From Roseobacter insulae (GTDB lineage Bacteria; Pseudomonadota; Alphaproteobacteria; Rhodobacterales; Rhodobacteraceae), in assembly GCF_019375555.1 (NCBI RefSeq), contig NZ_JAHXDN010000001.1, forward strand, positions 783,501 to 847,500: a stretch of 64,000 nucleotides of DNA, written 5' to 3'. Both the position numbers and the translations under genes were made by a program. Under the pieces are notes generated by a model. That model was given only the letters and a program-made list of their open reading frames with translations, searched no databases and was not told the origin of the DNA. Of the stretch, positions 8,761 through 20,394 are shown piece by piece (within the stretch, counting starts at the first letter, position 1; each line of letters starts with the position of its first letter).

Positions 8761-10362
8761 ATGACAAACGAAACAACAAATCGACCTGATAATCTTGTTT
8801 CACGTTCCGGCCTGTTTGCAGGCATGAATGCAACGATGGGCGTCGCGTCCATCGTAATGATCCTGGGGTTCGTCCTGTTTACGATCCGAGATGTGGAGGC
8901 TTCCAGCGCTGTCTTTGCCTCCGGAAAGGATTTTATCATCGGCAGTCTGGACTGGTTTTACGTGGTGGTCGTCAATGCCGCCCTGTTCTTTGTGCTGTGG
9001 TTGATGATCAGCCGTTTCGGTGATGTGAAGCTGGGCAAGGACGATGACGAACCGGATTTCTCGACCTTCTCCTGGATCTGCATGCTGTTCAGCGCCGGGC
9101 TCGGGTCCGGCCTGATCTACTGGGGGGTGGCCGAGCCGATGTTCCATATCCAGGGCAGCCCGTTCCTGACGCGCGAAGGTCTTGAGGCGGGATCAGTCGA
9201 CGCCGCCGTTTCCGCGGTCACGATCACGAATTTCCATTGGGGGTTTCATGGCTGGGCCCTTTACGTGCTGGTCGGACTGAGCCTCGCCTATTTCTCTTAT
9301 CGCCACGATTTGCCACTTACGCTGCGCACCGCGCTATATCCTGTTCTCAAGGATCGGGTTTACGGACCATGGGGCCATCTGGTCGACCTTGTTGGCGTGT
9401 TTGGCACGATTTTTGGTCTCGCGACCTCGCTGGGTCTGGGGGTGACCCCGATCGCTGCGGGCCTTGAGAACCTCGGATGGATGGAAAACACCCAGACGAA
9501 CCAGTTGATCCTGGTGGCGATCATCACCTGTCTGGGAACGGCCTCGGCGGCATCAGGTGTCGGCAAGGGGGTACGGATCCTTTCCGAAGCCAACGTGATG
9601 GCCAGCATTGCTCTGCTGATCCTGTTCATCATACTGGGGCCAACAGCCTTCCTGTTGGGCGTGACCATCTCCGGCTTTGGCAACTACATCTGGAACGTCA
9701 TCCCGATGGGCTTCTGGATCAACGGTGACCCAGAGAACCAATGGCAAAGCTGGTGGACCATATTCTACTGGGGCTGGTGGATCGCATGGTGCCCGTTTGT
9801 CGGATTGTTCATTGCCCGCGTGTCCAAGGGCCGGACGATCCGTCAGTTCTGCTACTGCGTTCTGCTGATCCCGACGTCGGTGGTCATGTTATGGATGGGT
9901 GTTTTTGGCGGTGCGGCCGCCGGGGTTGACCTGTTCTATAACGCTGGAGTTGTCGACGCCGTGAACGGTGATTACGCGGCTGGCGTTTTCCAGACCGTGG
10001 CCGGTTTTGGATACAGCGGACTGGTTTACCCGATCACTGTCTTGATCACGGTCTTGCTGATCTCGTGGTTCGTGACATCGTCGGATTCCGGCACGCTTGT
10101 GATGTGCACGATGCTGTCCATGGGTGACGAGCATCCACCGGTCAAATTCCGCATCTTCTGGGGGCTCACAGCCGGTGTCGTGGCTGGCGTGCTGATGCTT
10201 GCCGGCGGGCTCAGCGCCCTGCAAACGGCATCCATCGTTGCCGGTCTGCCAATTGCGGTGATCTTGTTGTTGATGATTTACGGCATCGTTCACTCGCTGC
10301 ATGAAGAGCATCCTTTGCCGGATGTCGAAGACAAGTACGCCCTGGAATTCCTGAACCGCTAG
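8761..10362 (+). CDS. BCCT-family transporter (betaine/carnitine/choline type)
   Basis: A 533-residue secondary transporter with about 12 membrane segments. ATG 8761 is chosen because the longer frame overlaps the binding-protein gene. The family's aromatic regions are intact: NFHWGFHGWALY in the TM4 region and WTIFYWGWWIAWCPFVG from about residue 332. This predicts uptake of a quaternary-ammonium or related compound coupled to an ion gradient. The glycine stretch that reads GMGIG in BetP is GLGSG here (residues 113-117). The N-terminus is short and the C-terminus ends soon after the last helix (HSLHEEHPLPDVEDKY). It thus lacks the long osmosensing tail of BetP, suggesting nutrient uptake rather than osmoregulation. 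An intrinsic terminator follows. Confidence 0.92.
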   Translation: MTNETTNRPDNLVSRSGLFAGMNATMGVASIVMILGFVLFTIRDVEASSAVFASGKDFIIGSLDWFYVVVVNAALFFVLWLMISRFGDVKLGKDDDEPDFSTFSWICMLFSAGLGSGLIYWGVAEPMFHIQGSPFLTREGLEAGSVDAAVSAVTITNFHWGFHGWALYVLVGLSLAYFSYRHDLPLTLRTALYPVLKDRVYGPWGHLVDLVGVFGTIFGLATSLGLGVTPIAAGLENLGWMENTQTNQLILVAIITCLGTASAASGVGKGVRILSEANVMASIALLILFIILGPTAFLLGVTISGFGNYIWNVIPMGFWINGDPENQWQSWWTIFYWGWWIAWCPFVGLFIARVSKGRTIRQFCYCVLLIPTSVVMLWMGVFGGAAAGVDLFYNAGVVDAVNGDYAAGVFQTVAGFGYSGLVYPITVLITVLLISWFVTSSDSGTLVMCTMLSMGDEHPPVKFRIFWGLTAGVVAGVLMLAGGLSALQTASIVAGLPIAVILLLMIYGIVHSLHEEHPLPDVEDKYALEFLNR

Positions 10363-10391
10363 CGGCTTGGTTCAGGTCCATCACAAATCGA

Positions 10392-10421
10392 AGGGGCGGA
10401 TCAACCCGCCCCTCTTTCCTC
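10392..10421 (+). terminator. Rho-independent terminator after the BCCT gene
   Basis: A 7-bp GC stem GGGGCGG (10393-10399) / CCGCCCC (10406-10412) with an A-T pair extending it, a 6-nt loop and a T-rich tail (TCTTTCCT). It lies 30 bp after the BCCT stop codon and ends that transcription unit. The rest of the gap up to rpsT shows only a weak promoter candidate. Confidence 0.75.
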
Positions 10422-10520
10422 TGCGGCACCACCGACACAGACCCGGATCGCGCCGCATTCCGATAGGCCCGCCGGACAAGACCAGACAAGGCTGGTCGAT
10501 ACCTGCGCGCATTTTCGGGT

Positions 10521-10548
10521 TTGCAATTCCTGTGACGTTCTTTATAGA
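10521..10548 (+). promoter_or_regulatory. Candidate promoter for rpsT
   Basis: A TTGCAA (10521-10526) and a TATAGA (10543-10548) are separated by 16 bp, about 120 bp before the rpsT start. The match to sigma-70 elements is fair but could be chance. A TAGAAT at about 10581 is a second possible -10 element. Confidence 0.3.
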
Positions 10549-10669
10549 CCGCCCGATACATGCGCGTGCAGCCCGCTTTGGCTAGAATCACCTTTGGTTG
10601 AACAGCAACCGGATCGGGTTGGCACCGTGCTATTGAGAGACACACGACCCGAAAAAAGGTACAGCACAT

Positions 10670-10933
10670 ATGGCCAATTCGCCACAGTCCAAGAAACGCG
10701 CCCGCCAGAACGAAGCGCGGTTCCAGATCAACAAAGCGCGTCGTTCGCGCATCCGCACCTATCTGCGCAAAGTCGAGGAAGCGATCGCTTCCGGTGACAA
10801 AGACGCCGCCTCTGCCGCGCTGAAAGCGGCCCAGCCTGAACTGATGCGTGGAGTAACAAAGGGCGTTTTCCACAAAAACACCGCAGCGCGCAAAGTGTCC
10901 CGCCTGTCCGCGCGGGTTAAAGCTCTGGGTTGA
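10670..10933 (+). CDS. rpsT: 30S ribosomal protein S20
   Basis: An 87-residue, highly basic protein with the family's start [19 protein letters not shown] and the conserved [15 protein letters not shown] near the C-terminus. S20 binds 16S rRNA in the body of the small subunit. Length and composition are normal. It is monocistronic here: a terminator lies upstream and another directly downstream. Its position immediately before dnaA is typical of Rhodobacteraceae and related alphaproteobacteria. Confidence 0.97.
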   Translation: MANSPQSKKRARQNEARFQINKARRSRIRTYLRKVEEAIASGDKDAASAALKAAQPELMRGVTKGVFHKNTAARKVSRLSARVKALG

Positions 10934-10956
10934 GCCAATCTACAACTCTACTCGAA

Positions 10957-10986
10957 AAGAGCGTCGCGCAAGCGGCGCTTTTTTGC
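10957..10986 (+). terminator. Rho-independent terminator after rpsT
   Basis: Stem AGCGTCGC (10960-10967) / GCGGCGCT (10972-10979), with one G-T pair and a GCAA tetraloop, is followed by a run of T residues (10979-10984). It is a classic intrinsic terminator 26 bp after the rpsT stop. Confidence 0.85.
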
Positions 10987-11458
10987 ATTATTGAGACACT
11001 TTCCTCCCCACCCAGAGATTCTTTTTTGAAAATTCAGAGTCAAGAATGAAGTTCAGTTGCCGTGTCGCTCACGAAGTTGCTACCAGTGTAGTGCGATTCA
11101 TTTCGCCATGGGGGGACAGGCTCTGAAAGTTCGATCCGCACTGCTGCGGGCCAAAGGACGTCAGGGACTGAGTGTTGCCTAACACGCAATGCGTTCAGTC
11201 TGCAAACGCTGCCAACACAGCGTTTTGCCCTGTCATAAAAAGTACGGACGGTGTCGTCTGATTGGTTACTGGGCTTTGTGCATGCAAGGCGCTTGCCAGT
11301 CGGATTGTGCCTAATCTGTAGTCGAGCGGCAGCTAGCCATCCGTTTCCATACGCGGGAACGGAGACGCCATTTGTCGTCTGAGATACGAGGCGATGCGGC
11401 TATCTAAAAAATGGGGCTGTGTCTGAAATTGGAACGCTAGAGGGAAAACAGGTCAAAC
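10987..11458 (+). promoter_or_regulatory. Long leader/promoter region of dnaA; no clear oriC
   Basis: A 472-bp non-coding stretch. I could find no DnaA box matching TTATCCACA or its complement and no obvious AT-rich repeats, so an origin is not supported here. Three GANTC sites (CcrM-type methylation motif) lie close together at 11017-11021, 11037-11041 and 11095-11099. In Caulobacter, dnaA transcription responds to CcrM methylation, so these may be functional. An AGAGGGA about 15 bp before the ATG at 11459 may serve as the ribosome-binding site. Confidence 0.45.
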
Positions 11459-12817
11459 ATGACTAAAGAAAAATGGGGGCAGCTGAGGCAGCGGCTGCTG
11501 AAAACGGTGGGTCAGAACAACTATACAAACTGGATCGAGCCGATTGAGTTTCGGGCAGCAGATGATGGCATCGCAACCTTTGATGTGCCGACGAACTTTC
11601 TGGGCAATTACGTCAACCAGAACTTTGCAGATCTGATACTGCATGAGCTGAAATCCGAAGATCCGACCGTGCGACGCCTGGAGTTTTCTGTCCCCGCGCA
11701 AGCAGACGGTACGGCAGAAACCACGAATAAGGCGACAGCCCCCCGCGCCGTTCCGAAACCCGCGTCTGGCAGCGCATTGGCGACAGCCCCCCTCGACAAG
11801 CGTTTCACCTTTGACACTTTCGTTGTCGGCAAGCCAAACGAACTGGCCCACGCCGCCGCACGCCGTGTCGCCGAGGGTGGCCCGGTGACCTTCAACCCTC
11901 TGTTCCTGTACGGGGGGGTTGGCCTTGGTAAAACGCACCTGATGCACGCGATTGCCCACGAATTGCGCCAGCGTCGTCCTGACCTCAATGTCCTGTATCT
12001 CTCTGCCGAGCAGTTCATGTATCGGTTTGTTCAAGCATTGCGTGACCGAAAGATGATGGATTTCAAAGAGATTTTCCGTTCGGTTGACGTGCTCATGGTG
12101 GATGATGTCCAGTTCATCGCGGGCAAGGACAGCACGCAGGAGGAATTTTTCCACACCTTCAACGCGCTGGTTGACCAAAACAAGCAGATCATCATCTCGG
12201 CGGATCGCGCGCCCGGCGAGATCAAGGATCTGGAAGACCGTGTGAAATCACGCCTGCAGTGCGGGCTGGTTGTGGATCTGCACCCAACTGACTACGAGCT
12301 GCGCCTGGGCATCCTGCAATGTAAGGTGGAGCAACAGAAGGCCAATTACCCCGGGCTGGAGATCGAAGCGGGTGTGCTGGAGTTCCTCGCGCACCGCATC
12401 TCGACGAACGTGCGGGTGCTGGAGGGCGCTTTGACACGGCTGTTCGCCTTTGCCTCGCTGGTCGGGCGTGAAATCAATATGGAGCTGACACAGGATTGTT
12501 TGTCCGATGTGCTGCGTGCTTCGGAACGCAAGATCACGGTCGAGGAAATTCAGCGCAAAGTATCCGACCACTACAATATTCGCCTGTCGGACATGATCGG
12601 CCCGAAGCGTTTGCGCTCCTATGCGCGTCCGCGGCAGGTGGCGATGTATCTCTGCAAGAAGATGACCAGCCGGTCGCTGCCTGAAATCGGTCGCCGGTTC
12701 GGCGGTCGTGACCACACAACCGTGATGCACGGCGTCAAGCGGATCGAGGAACTGAAGTCTCAGGATGGCCAGATCGCCGAAGATCTGGAACTGCTGCGCC
12801 GCGCGCTGGAAGAATAG
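11459..12817 (+). CDS. dnaA: Chromosomal replication initiator protein DnaA
   Basis: A 452-residue initiator. Domain I (about residues 1-75) contains NYTNWIEPIEF. A low-complexity linker rich in A, P and T follows to about residue 110. The AAA+ domain has Walker A GGVGLGKT (152-159) and Walker B MVDDVQFIAG. The C-terminal DNA-binding domain carries the signature GGRDHTTVMHGVKRI. It binds ATP and DnaA boxes to open the origin. All key motifs are intact and the length is normal. It is followed by a GC-rich hairpin and then dnaN. Confidence 0.98.
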   Translation: MTKEKWGQLRQRLLKTVGQNNYTNWIEPIEFRAADDGIATFDVPTNFLGNYVNQNFADLILHELKSEDPTVRRLEFSVPAQADGTAETTNKATAPRAVPKPASGSALATAPLDKRFTFDTFVVGKPNELAHAAARRVAEGGPVTFNPLFLYGGVGLGKTHLMHAIAHELRQRRPDLNVLYLSAEQFMYRFVQALRDRKMMDFKEIFRSVDVLMVDDVQFIAGKDSTQEEFFHTFNALVDQNKQIIISADRAPGEIKDLEDRVKSRLQCGLVVDLHPTDYELRLGILQCKVEQQKANYPGLEIEAGVLEFLAHRISTNVRVLEGALTRLFAFASLVGREINMELTQDCLSDVLRASERKITVEEIQRKVSDHYNIRLSDMIGPKRLRSYARPRQVAMYLCKKMTSRSLPEIGRRFGGRDHTTVMHGVKRIEELKSQDGQIAEDLELLRRALEE

Positions 12818-12827
12818 TCACACACAG

Positions 12828-12860
12828 GTCCCGCGGCCCGCATATGTGGCCGCGGGCCTT
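12828..12860 (+). terminator. GC-rich hairpin between dnaA and dnaN
   Basis: A perfect 9-bp stem CCCGCGGCC (12830-12838) / GGCCGCGGG (12848-12856) with a 9-nt loop lies just after the dnaA stop. The downstream tail has only two T residues, so termination may be partial; it could instead be an mRNA 3' stabiliser. dnaN probably has its own promoter in the remaining 100 bp. Confidence 0.45.
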
Positions 12861-12960
12861 GACGCCCTGCGCTTTCCAACAGACAAACCAATAAAAGTCT
12901 TGTGAAGTCGGTGGAACCGGGTAATTTGCCTTTCCCGACTGGTGGGAAGGATAAGATATC

Positions 12961-14079
12961 ATGAAGATCAGCATCGAACGCGCGTCCCTGCTCAAAGCAG
13001 TGTCCCAGGCTCAATCCGTTGTTGAGCGGCGCAACACGATTCCAATTCTCGCCAATGTGTTGATCGAGGCCGAAGGCAGCGATGTGACCTTCCGTGCAAC
13101 CGATCTCGACATCGAAGTCGTGGACAGGGCGTCAGCGCAGGTCGAGCGCGCAGGCGCCACCACCGTCGCTGCCACGACACTGCACGAAATCGTGCGCAAA
13201 CTGCCGGATGGCGCGCTTGTGACGCTTACTGCCGACGGGGCAACCGGTCGTCTGACTGTTGAAGCGGGGCGGTCGAACTTCTCGCTGGCGACGCTGCCCA
13301 AGGAAGATTTTCCGGTCATGGCGTCCTCTGAATACGCCTCCAATTTTTCCGCGCCCGCACCGGTGCTGAGACGGCTTTTCGATAAGTCGAAATTCGCCAT
13401 TTCAACCGAAGAAACCCGCTATTATCTGAACGGCGTCTACATGCATGTCGCGGATGGGGAAGGTGGTCAGGTATTGCGCTGCGTGGCGACGGACGGGCAC
13501 CGTCTGGCCCGCATCGACGCCGACCTGCCAGATGGGGCCGCGGATATGCCGGGCGTGATCGTGCCGCGCAAAACGGTTGGAGAGCTGCGCAAGCTGCTGG
13601 ACGACGACGAGATGAAAATCGCGGTCTCGGTCTCTGAAACCAAGGTGCGTTTCGCGACACCCGACATCACACTGACCTCGAAGGTGATCGACGGCACCTT
13701 CCCCGATTACACCCGGGTCATTCCACAGGGTAACACCCGCAAGCTGGAGGTCGACGCGTCCGATTTCGCTCAGGCCGTGGACCGAGTGGCGACGGTCAGC
13801 TCCGAGCGCTCCCGCGCGGTGAAACTGCAACTTGACGAGGACCGTCTGGTTCTGTCGGTGAACGCCCCCGACAGCGGTGCCGCGGAGGAAGAGCTGGCCG
13901 TGGCCTATGGCGACGAACGTTTGGAAATCGGGTTCAATGCCAAGTACCTTCTGGAAATCGCCAGCCAGGTGGACCGCGAGAATGCCGTGTTCATGTTCAA
14001 CTCTTCCGGCGACCCGACCCTGATGCGCGAAGGCAATGACCAGTCGGCCGTTTACGTCGTCATGCCGATGCGCGTTTAG
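12961..14079 (+). CDS. dnaN: DNA polymerase III subunit beta (sliding clamp)
   Basis: A 372-residue clamp subunit; it forms a ring dimer that tethers polymerase III to DNA. It starts MKISIERASLLKAVSQ and shows the conserved ERRNTIPILANVLIEA, YYLNGVYMHV, CVATDGHRLA and the C-terminal VYVVMPMRV. The last residues form part of the hydrophobic pocket used by clamp-binding partners. The length matches alphaproteobacterial DnaN. It lies 41 bp before recF and is probably co-transcribed with it. Confidence 0.98.
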   Translation: MKISIERASLLKAVSQAQSVVERRNTIPILANVLIEAEGSDVTFRATDLDIEVVDRASAQVERAGATTVAATTLHEIVRKLPDGALVTLTADGATGRLTVEAGRSNFSLATLPKEDFPVMASSEYASNFSAPAPVLRRLFDKSKFAISTEETRYYLNGVYMHVADGEGGQVLRCVATDGHRLARIDADLPDGAADMPGVIVPRKTVGELRKLLDDDEMKIAVSVSETKVRFATPDITLTSKVIDGTFPDYTRVIPQGNTRKLEVDASDFAQAVDRVATVSSERSRAVKLQLDEDRLVLSVNAPDSGAAEEELAVAYGDERLEIGFNAKYLLEIASQVDRENAVFMFNSSGDPTLMREGNDQSAVYVVMPMRV

Positions 14080-14120
14080 CCGATCGCACCGGGCGGTGGT
14101 CCCACGATCAAGGTGATGTC

Positions 14121-15224
14121 GTGACGCTGGCACTGACATCTCTCACACTGTCGCATTTCCGCTCGCACAAACTGGGCCGGATGACGCTGGATTCGCGCCC
14201 GGTAGCGATTTACGGGCCCAATGGTGCGGGCAAGACCAACGTGCTGGAGGCGGTCTCGCTGTTTTCGCCCGGGCGCGGCTTGCGCCGGGCCAGTGCCGAG
14301 GACATGACGCGACGCCCCGAAACGCTTGGGTGGAAGATCACCGGCGTGTTGCAGTCGCTTCACCAGATGCATGAAATTGAAATCTGGTCCGAAGCGGGCG
14401 CGGCCCGGCAGGTCAGGATCGATGGCAAGGCCGCGCCGCAGACGGCGCTGGGACGGATTGCAAGGGTGCTGTGGCTGATCCCGGCGATGGACAGGCTGTG
14501 GATCGAAGGCGCCGAAGGGCGCCGCCGGTTTCTGGACCGCATGACTCTGAGCTTTGAGCCGGGCCATGCAGAGGCCTCGCTGGCCTATGAACGCGCCATG
14601 CGAGAGCGCAACCGGCTGTTGAAAGACATGGTGCGCGACCCGGCGTGGTACAGCGCTTTGGAAAACCAGATGGCCGAAACCGGAATTACCATCGACAGCA
14701 ATCGACGGGCGGCACTGGGTCAGCTGGCTCAGGCGCAGGAGGATGCGACGACCGCCTTTCCAACTGCTGAACTGACGCTTTTGCATGCCGATGGCGAACT
14801 GCCGCAATCGCAGGCAGACCTGCGTGCCACCCTCGCAGACAACCGACAGCGCGACATGGCGGCGGGGCGCAGCCTGATTGGCCCGCACCGGGCCGACATC
14901 CGGGGTGTTTACCGCGCCAAGAACGTTCCCGCTAAGGACTGTTCAACCGGTGAGCAGAAGGCATTGCTGGTCTCCCTTATCCTCGCCAATGCGCGGGCCC
15001 TGGCGCGTGACTTCGGGGCACCGCCCCTTTTGCTGCTGGACGAGGTTGCAGCACATCTGGACGCAGATCGTCGCGCGGCACTTTATGATGAAATCGTATC
15101 TCTGGGTGCACAAGCCTGGATGACCGGCACCGACCCCGAGCTTTTCGAGGCACTTGGACCGCGTGCGCAATACATCCACGTCAGCGAAACCGGTGGAGTC
15201 TCGCAGATCGCCGCGCAGCGATGA
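14121..15224 (+). CDS. recF: DNA replication/repair protein RecF
   Basis: A 367-residue SMC-like ATPase that loads RecA at single-strand gaps. Walker A is in YGPNGAGKTNVLEAVS, the signature region is DCSTGEQKALLVSLIL and Walker B is LLLLDEVAAHLDADRR. The start is GTG at 14121, which gives the expected N-terminus LTSLTLSHFRSHKLG. It overlaps the following lysE-type gene by ATGA. Arg- and Ala-rich segments are normal for high-GC RecF. Confidence 0.95.
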   Translation: MTLALTSLTLSHFRSHKLGRMTLDSRPVAIYGPNGAGKTNVLEAVSLFSPGRGLRRASAEDMTRRPETLGWKITGVLQSLHQMHEIEIWSEAGAARQVRIDGKAAPQTALGRIARVLWLIPAMDRLWIEGAEGRRRFLDRMTLSFEPGHAEASLAYERAMRERNRLLKDMVRDPAWYSALENQMAETGITIDSNRRAALGQLAQAQEDATTAFPTAELTLLHADGELPQSQADLRATLADNRQRDMAAGRSLIGPHRADIRGVYRAKNVPAKDCSTGEQKALLVSLILANARALARDFGAPPLLLLDEVAAHLDADRRAALYDEIVSLGAQAWMTGTDPELFEALGPRAQYIHVSETGGVSQIAAQR

Positions 15225-15841
15225 CGATCACCGCTGCCGACCTGCTGCTCTATTCCGGTGCGCTTGTGATCCTGTTCCTGACCCCCGGGCCGGTGTGGCT
15301 GGCGCTTATGGCCCGGGCGATGTCGGGTGGTTTTCAGGCGGCCTGGCCACTGGCCGTTGGTGTCGCGGTGGGGGACATTGTCTGGCCGCTTGTGGCGATC
15401 CTGGGCATTTCCTGGGTCCTTTCGGTGTTCGACGTTTTCATGACCGTGTTGCGCTGGATCGCCTGCGGCGTTTTCATCGGGATGGGCCTCCTGCTAATCA
15501 AGCATGCGCATCAGAAAATCAGTACAGACAGCAGGCTCACCCGCCCGGGGCTCTGGCCGGGATTTCTGGCAGGGATTGTTGCGATCCTGGGCAATCCCAA
15601 GGCGGTTCTGTTTTACATGGGCGTGCTGCCGGGTTTCTTTGACCTGCGGCGCATCGCCGTGTGGGATGTCCTTGCCATCCTGTGCGTTTCGGTTGCGATC
15701 CCGTTGATTGGCAATCTGATCCTCGCCATGGGTGTTGGTCATGTTCGGTCGATCGTGACCGCTCCGAAAACACTGGCGCGCATCAATATCGTATCGGGAA
15801 TTTTGCTCATCCTCGTGGGTGTGGTCATCCCTGTCATCTGA
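15221..15841 (+). CDS. LysE-family translocator (amino-acid exporter)
   Basis: A 206-residue membrane protein with about six hydrophobic segments. It shows the RhtB/LysE start, including FLTPGPVWLALMARAMSGGF and GVAVGDIVWPL. Family members export amino acids such as lysine, threonine or homoserine. It overlaps the recF stop by four bases, so it is inserted into the replication operon and translationally coupled to recF. A separate gyrB promoter follows, so it is the last gene of the dnaN-recF unit. The substrate is unknown. Confidence 0.85.
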   Translation: MTITAADLLLYSGALVILFLTPGPVWLALMARAMSGGFQAAWPLAVGVAVGDIVWPLVAILGISWVLSVFDVFMTVLRWIACGVFIGMGLLLIKHAHQKISTDSRLTRPGLWPGFLAGIVAILGNPKAVLFYMGVLPGFFDLRRIAVWDVLAILCVSVAIPLIGNLILAMGVGHVRSIVTAPKTLARINIVSGILLILVGVVIPVI

Positions 15842-18334
<2,493 letters not shown>

Positions 18335-18615
18335 GGCGGCTCAATATCTCCTCTGCCGCGGGCGTCATTGCGGGGGGCTCCGTACCTTCGTAACCCGGGT
18401 CTGACACGCATTCGCCGGACCCGCGCACGGTGCCGCATTCCATCCGTATTTTCAGGGTGTTGGGTGAAGCAGGCCACCCGAGCTGTCGTGCGCGCCGCCA
18501 CGGGTCGCATGGAAATGCAGCATCGGGGCACCGCAGGGAACCGCTGTGCAGTCTTCACCGGGCAGATGATCCGCTTGGGCTGGTCACCAGTCTGTCGCCC
18601 CAACCGGGCCTTGGG
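18335..18615. other. Intergenic region between gyrB and the enoyl-CoA hydratase gene
   Basis: A 281-bp gap between convergent genes. The only sizeable open frames are arginine-rich and have no recognisable motif or ribosome-binding site. I see no intrinsic terminator with a T tract, no tRNA-like fold and no repeat. Confidence 0.5.
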
Positions 18616-19392
18616 TCATTTGTCCCGGAACTGTGCTTCGCGCTTTTCCAGGAAGGCCGACATGCCTTCGGACTGATCCTCGGTTGCAAAGAGCGAATGG
18701 AACATGCGGCGTTCGAACAACAACCCTTCGCGCAGCGGCACCTCGTAGGCGCGGTTCACGGCTTCTTTGACCACCATGACCGAGATCATCGACTTTTCCG
18801 CGATTTTCTGTGCAGCTGCGTTGGCTTCTTCGAGCAGCTTCTTGCAGGGCACCACACGTGATGCAAGGCCTGAGCGTTCCGCCTCGTTGGCGTCCATGAA
18901 GCGCCCTGTCAGGTTCATGTCCATGGCCTTGGACTTGCCCACGATCCGGGTCAGGCGCTGCGTACCACCGATGCCGGCAACGACGCCAAGGTTGATCTCG
19001 GGCTGGCCGAACTTCGCGGTCTCGGAACAAATGATGAAATCACACATCATCGCCAGTTCGCAGCCGCCGCCCAACGCGTATCCCGAAACGGCCGCGATGA
19101 TCGGTTTGCGCACCCGCATGATCTGGTCTGTTTCCGGTGTGAACAAGTCTCCCGAGAAGGCTTCGACAAAGCTCTTGTCCTTCATCATCGCGATGTCAGC
19201 GCCGGCGGCGAAAGCTTTTTCTGATCCGGTAATGATGATGCAGCGGACTTTTTCGTTGTCCTGTGCGGCGCTCAGCGCGTCGGCCAGTTCCTTCATCAAT
19301 TCGTCATTCAGGGCGTTCAGGGCATCTGGCCGGTTTAGCGTGATCTGGGCCACATGGTTCTCTACTTCAACGATGATCGTTTCATAGGCCAT
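18616..19392 (-). CDS. Enoyl-CoA hydratase (crotonase family)
   Basis: A 258-residue crotonase that hydrates trans-2-enoyl-CoA to 3-hydroxyacyl-CoA in fatty-acid beta-oxidation or related pathways. The start [20 protein letters not shown] is typical. The oxyanion-hole region is AAGADIAMM. The two catalytic glutamates are in [11 protein letters not shown] and [10 protein letters not shown], followed by [10 protein letters not shown]. It is monocistronic on the minus strand. The thiolase at 22696-23874 could act in the same pathway but is not in the same operon. Confidence 0.92.
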   Translation of the reverse strand: MAYETIIVEVENHVAQITLNRPDALNALNDELMKELADALSAAQDNEKVRCIIITGSEKAFAAGADIAMMKDKSFVEAFSGDLFTPETDQIMRVRKPIIAAVSGYALGGGCELAMMCDFIICSETAKFGQPEINLGVVAGIGGTQRLTRIVGKSKAMDMNLTGRFMDANEAERSGLASRVVPCKKLLEEANAAAQKIAEKSMISVMVVKEAVNRAYEVPLREGLLFERRMFHSLFATEDQSEGMSAFLEKREAQFRDK

Positions 19393-19456
19393 TAAAGAAG
19401 CTCTCGGTTGTTGTCAGGAATTCCGAGTCTGTACCATGCGGTTTGCGGTGTTCAAG

Positions 19457-20308
19457 CTATCTTTGGCATTGCGCACAATAGAAAGATGAGCGTCCGGACT
19501 GAACGATTCGCTTGATGACGCCGGGGCAGTCGGGGGTGCGACAGGCTTCACCTTCGCGCCCGTAAACATCAAAGCTATGTTGAAAATATCCAAGTTCTCC
19601 ATCAGCTTGGCGGAAATCGCGCAAGGAGGATCCCCCGGCTTCTATGGCTTCTGACAGGACGTCCCGAATGATGGGTACAAGACTTGCAACCTTAGGTTTA
19701 GAAAGTTTTGCCGTTTTTTGTGTCGGTCGGATTTTTGCCCGAAAAAGCGCTTCGCAGACATAGATATTGCCCAGCCCTGCAACTAGTCTCTGATCCAGCA
19801 GCGCCGATTTTACGGGGGTCATCTTGCCTCTAAAGGCGGAAATCAGATGCGCCTCGTGAAAATCATTGCCCAATGGCTCCGGGCCCAGGACCGCCAGCAG
19901 CTTGTGTCTGTCTGCCGTTGCCGTCTGCATCAGGTCCATCGCGCCAAACCGCCTTGGGTCGTTGAACGTGATGCGCGCACCGTTTTCCATATGCAGCACG
20001 ACATGGTCATGTTTCTCCGGCACCGGATGGTCGTGTACGAAATGTCCCAAGGGGTCACCCGACACCAACATGCGCCCCGACATCCCAAGGTGGATCAGGA
20101 GGGTTTCGCCGGAACTGAGATCGGCGAGGATGTATTTTGAGCGTCGCCTAAGGCGGTCTACACACTGACCCGACAGCCGCGCAGCCATGTCGCGCGGAAA
20201 CGGCCACCGCAGGTCGGGGCGGTTGACGTCTGCCCTGGCGATGACAACCCCTTCCATCGCGGGTGTCAGGCCCCTTTTGACGGTTTCGACTTCTGGTAGT
20301 TCCGGCAT
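19457..20308 (-). CDS. mutM: Formamidopyrimidine-DNA glycosylase (Fpg/MutM)
   Basis: A 283-residue bifunctional DNA glycosylase/AP lyase that removes 8-oxoguanine. Start ATG 20308 gives the processed N-terminus [13 protein letters not shown], in which Pro2 is the catalytic nucleophile and Glu3 follows. Other signatures are HLGMSGRM and [14 protein letters not shown]. The C-terminal zinc finger is C-x4-C-x16-C-x2-C (CRTPDC to CAQC), intact. The gene is divergent from ubiE with 86 bp between the starts. Confidence 0.96.
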   Translation of the reverse strand: MPELPEVETVKRGLTPAMEGVVIARADVNRPDLRWPFPRDMAARLSGQCVDRLRRRSKYILADLSSGETLLIHLGMSGRMLVSGDPLGHFVHDHPVPEKHDHVVLHMENGARITFNDPRRFGAMDLMQTATADRHKLLAVLGPEPLGNDFHEAHLISAFRGKMTPVKSALLDQRLVAGLGNIYVCEALFRAKIRPTQKTAKLSKPKVASLVPIIRDVLSEAIEAGGSSLRDFRQADGELGYFQHSFDVYGREGEACRTPDCPGVIKRIVQSGRSSFYCAQCQR

Positions 20309-20394
20309 ATTCACCCCTGTGACCAAAGGGCCGCATTGTGCCCGGCCCCCCAAGCCCTATAACAAGTGCCGAACCGCAAGGACCACAAGAGCCG

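Noticed and set aside
10866-10874. DnaA-box-like TTTTCCACA
   Set aside because: It is a single site with one mismatch inside the conserved rpsT coding sequence.
10934-11458. Replication origin next to dnaA
   Set aside because: No DnaA box cluster or AT-rich unwinding region is visible. In alphaproteobacteria the origin often lies away from dnaA.
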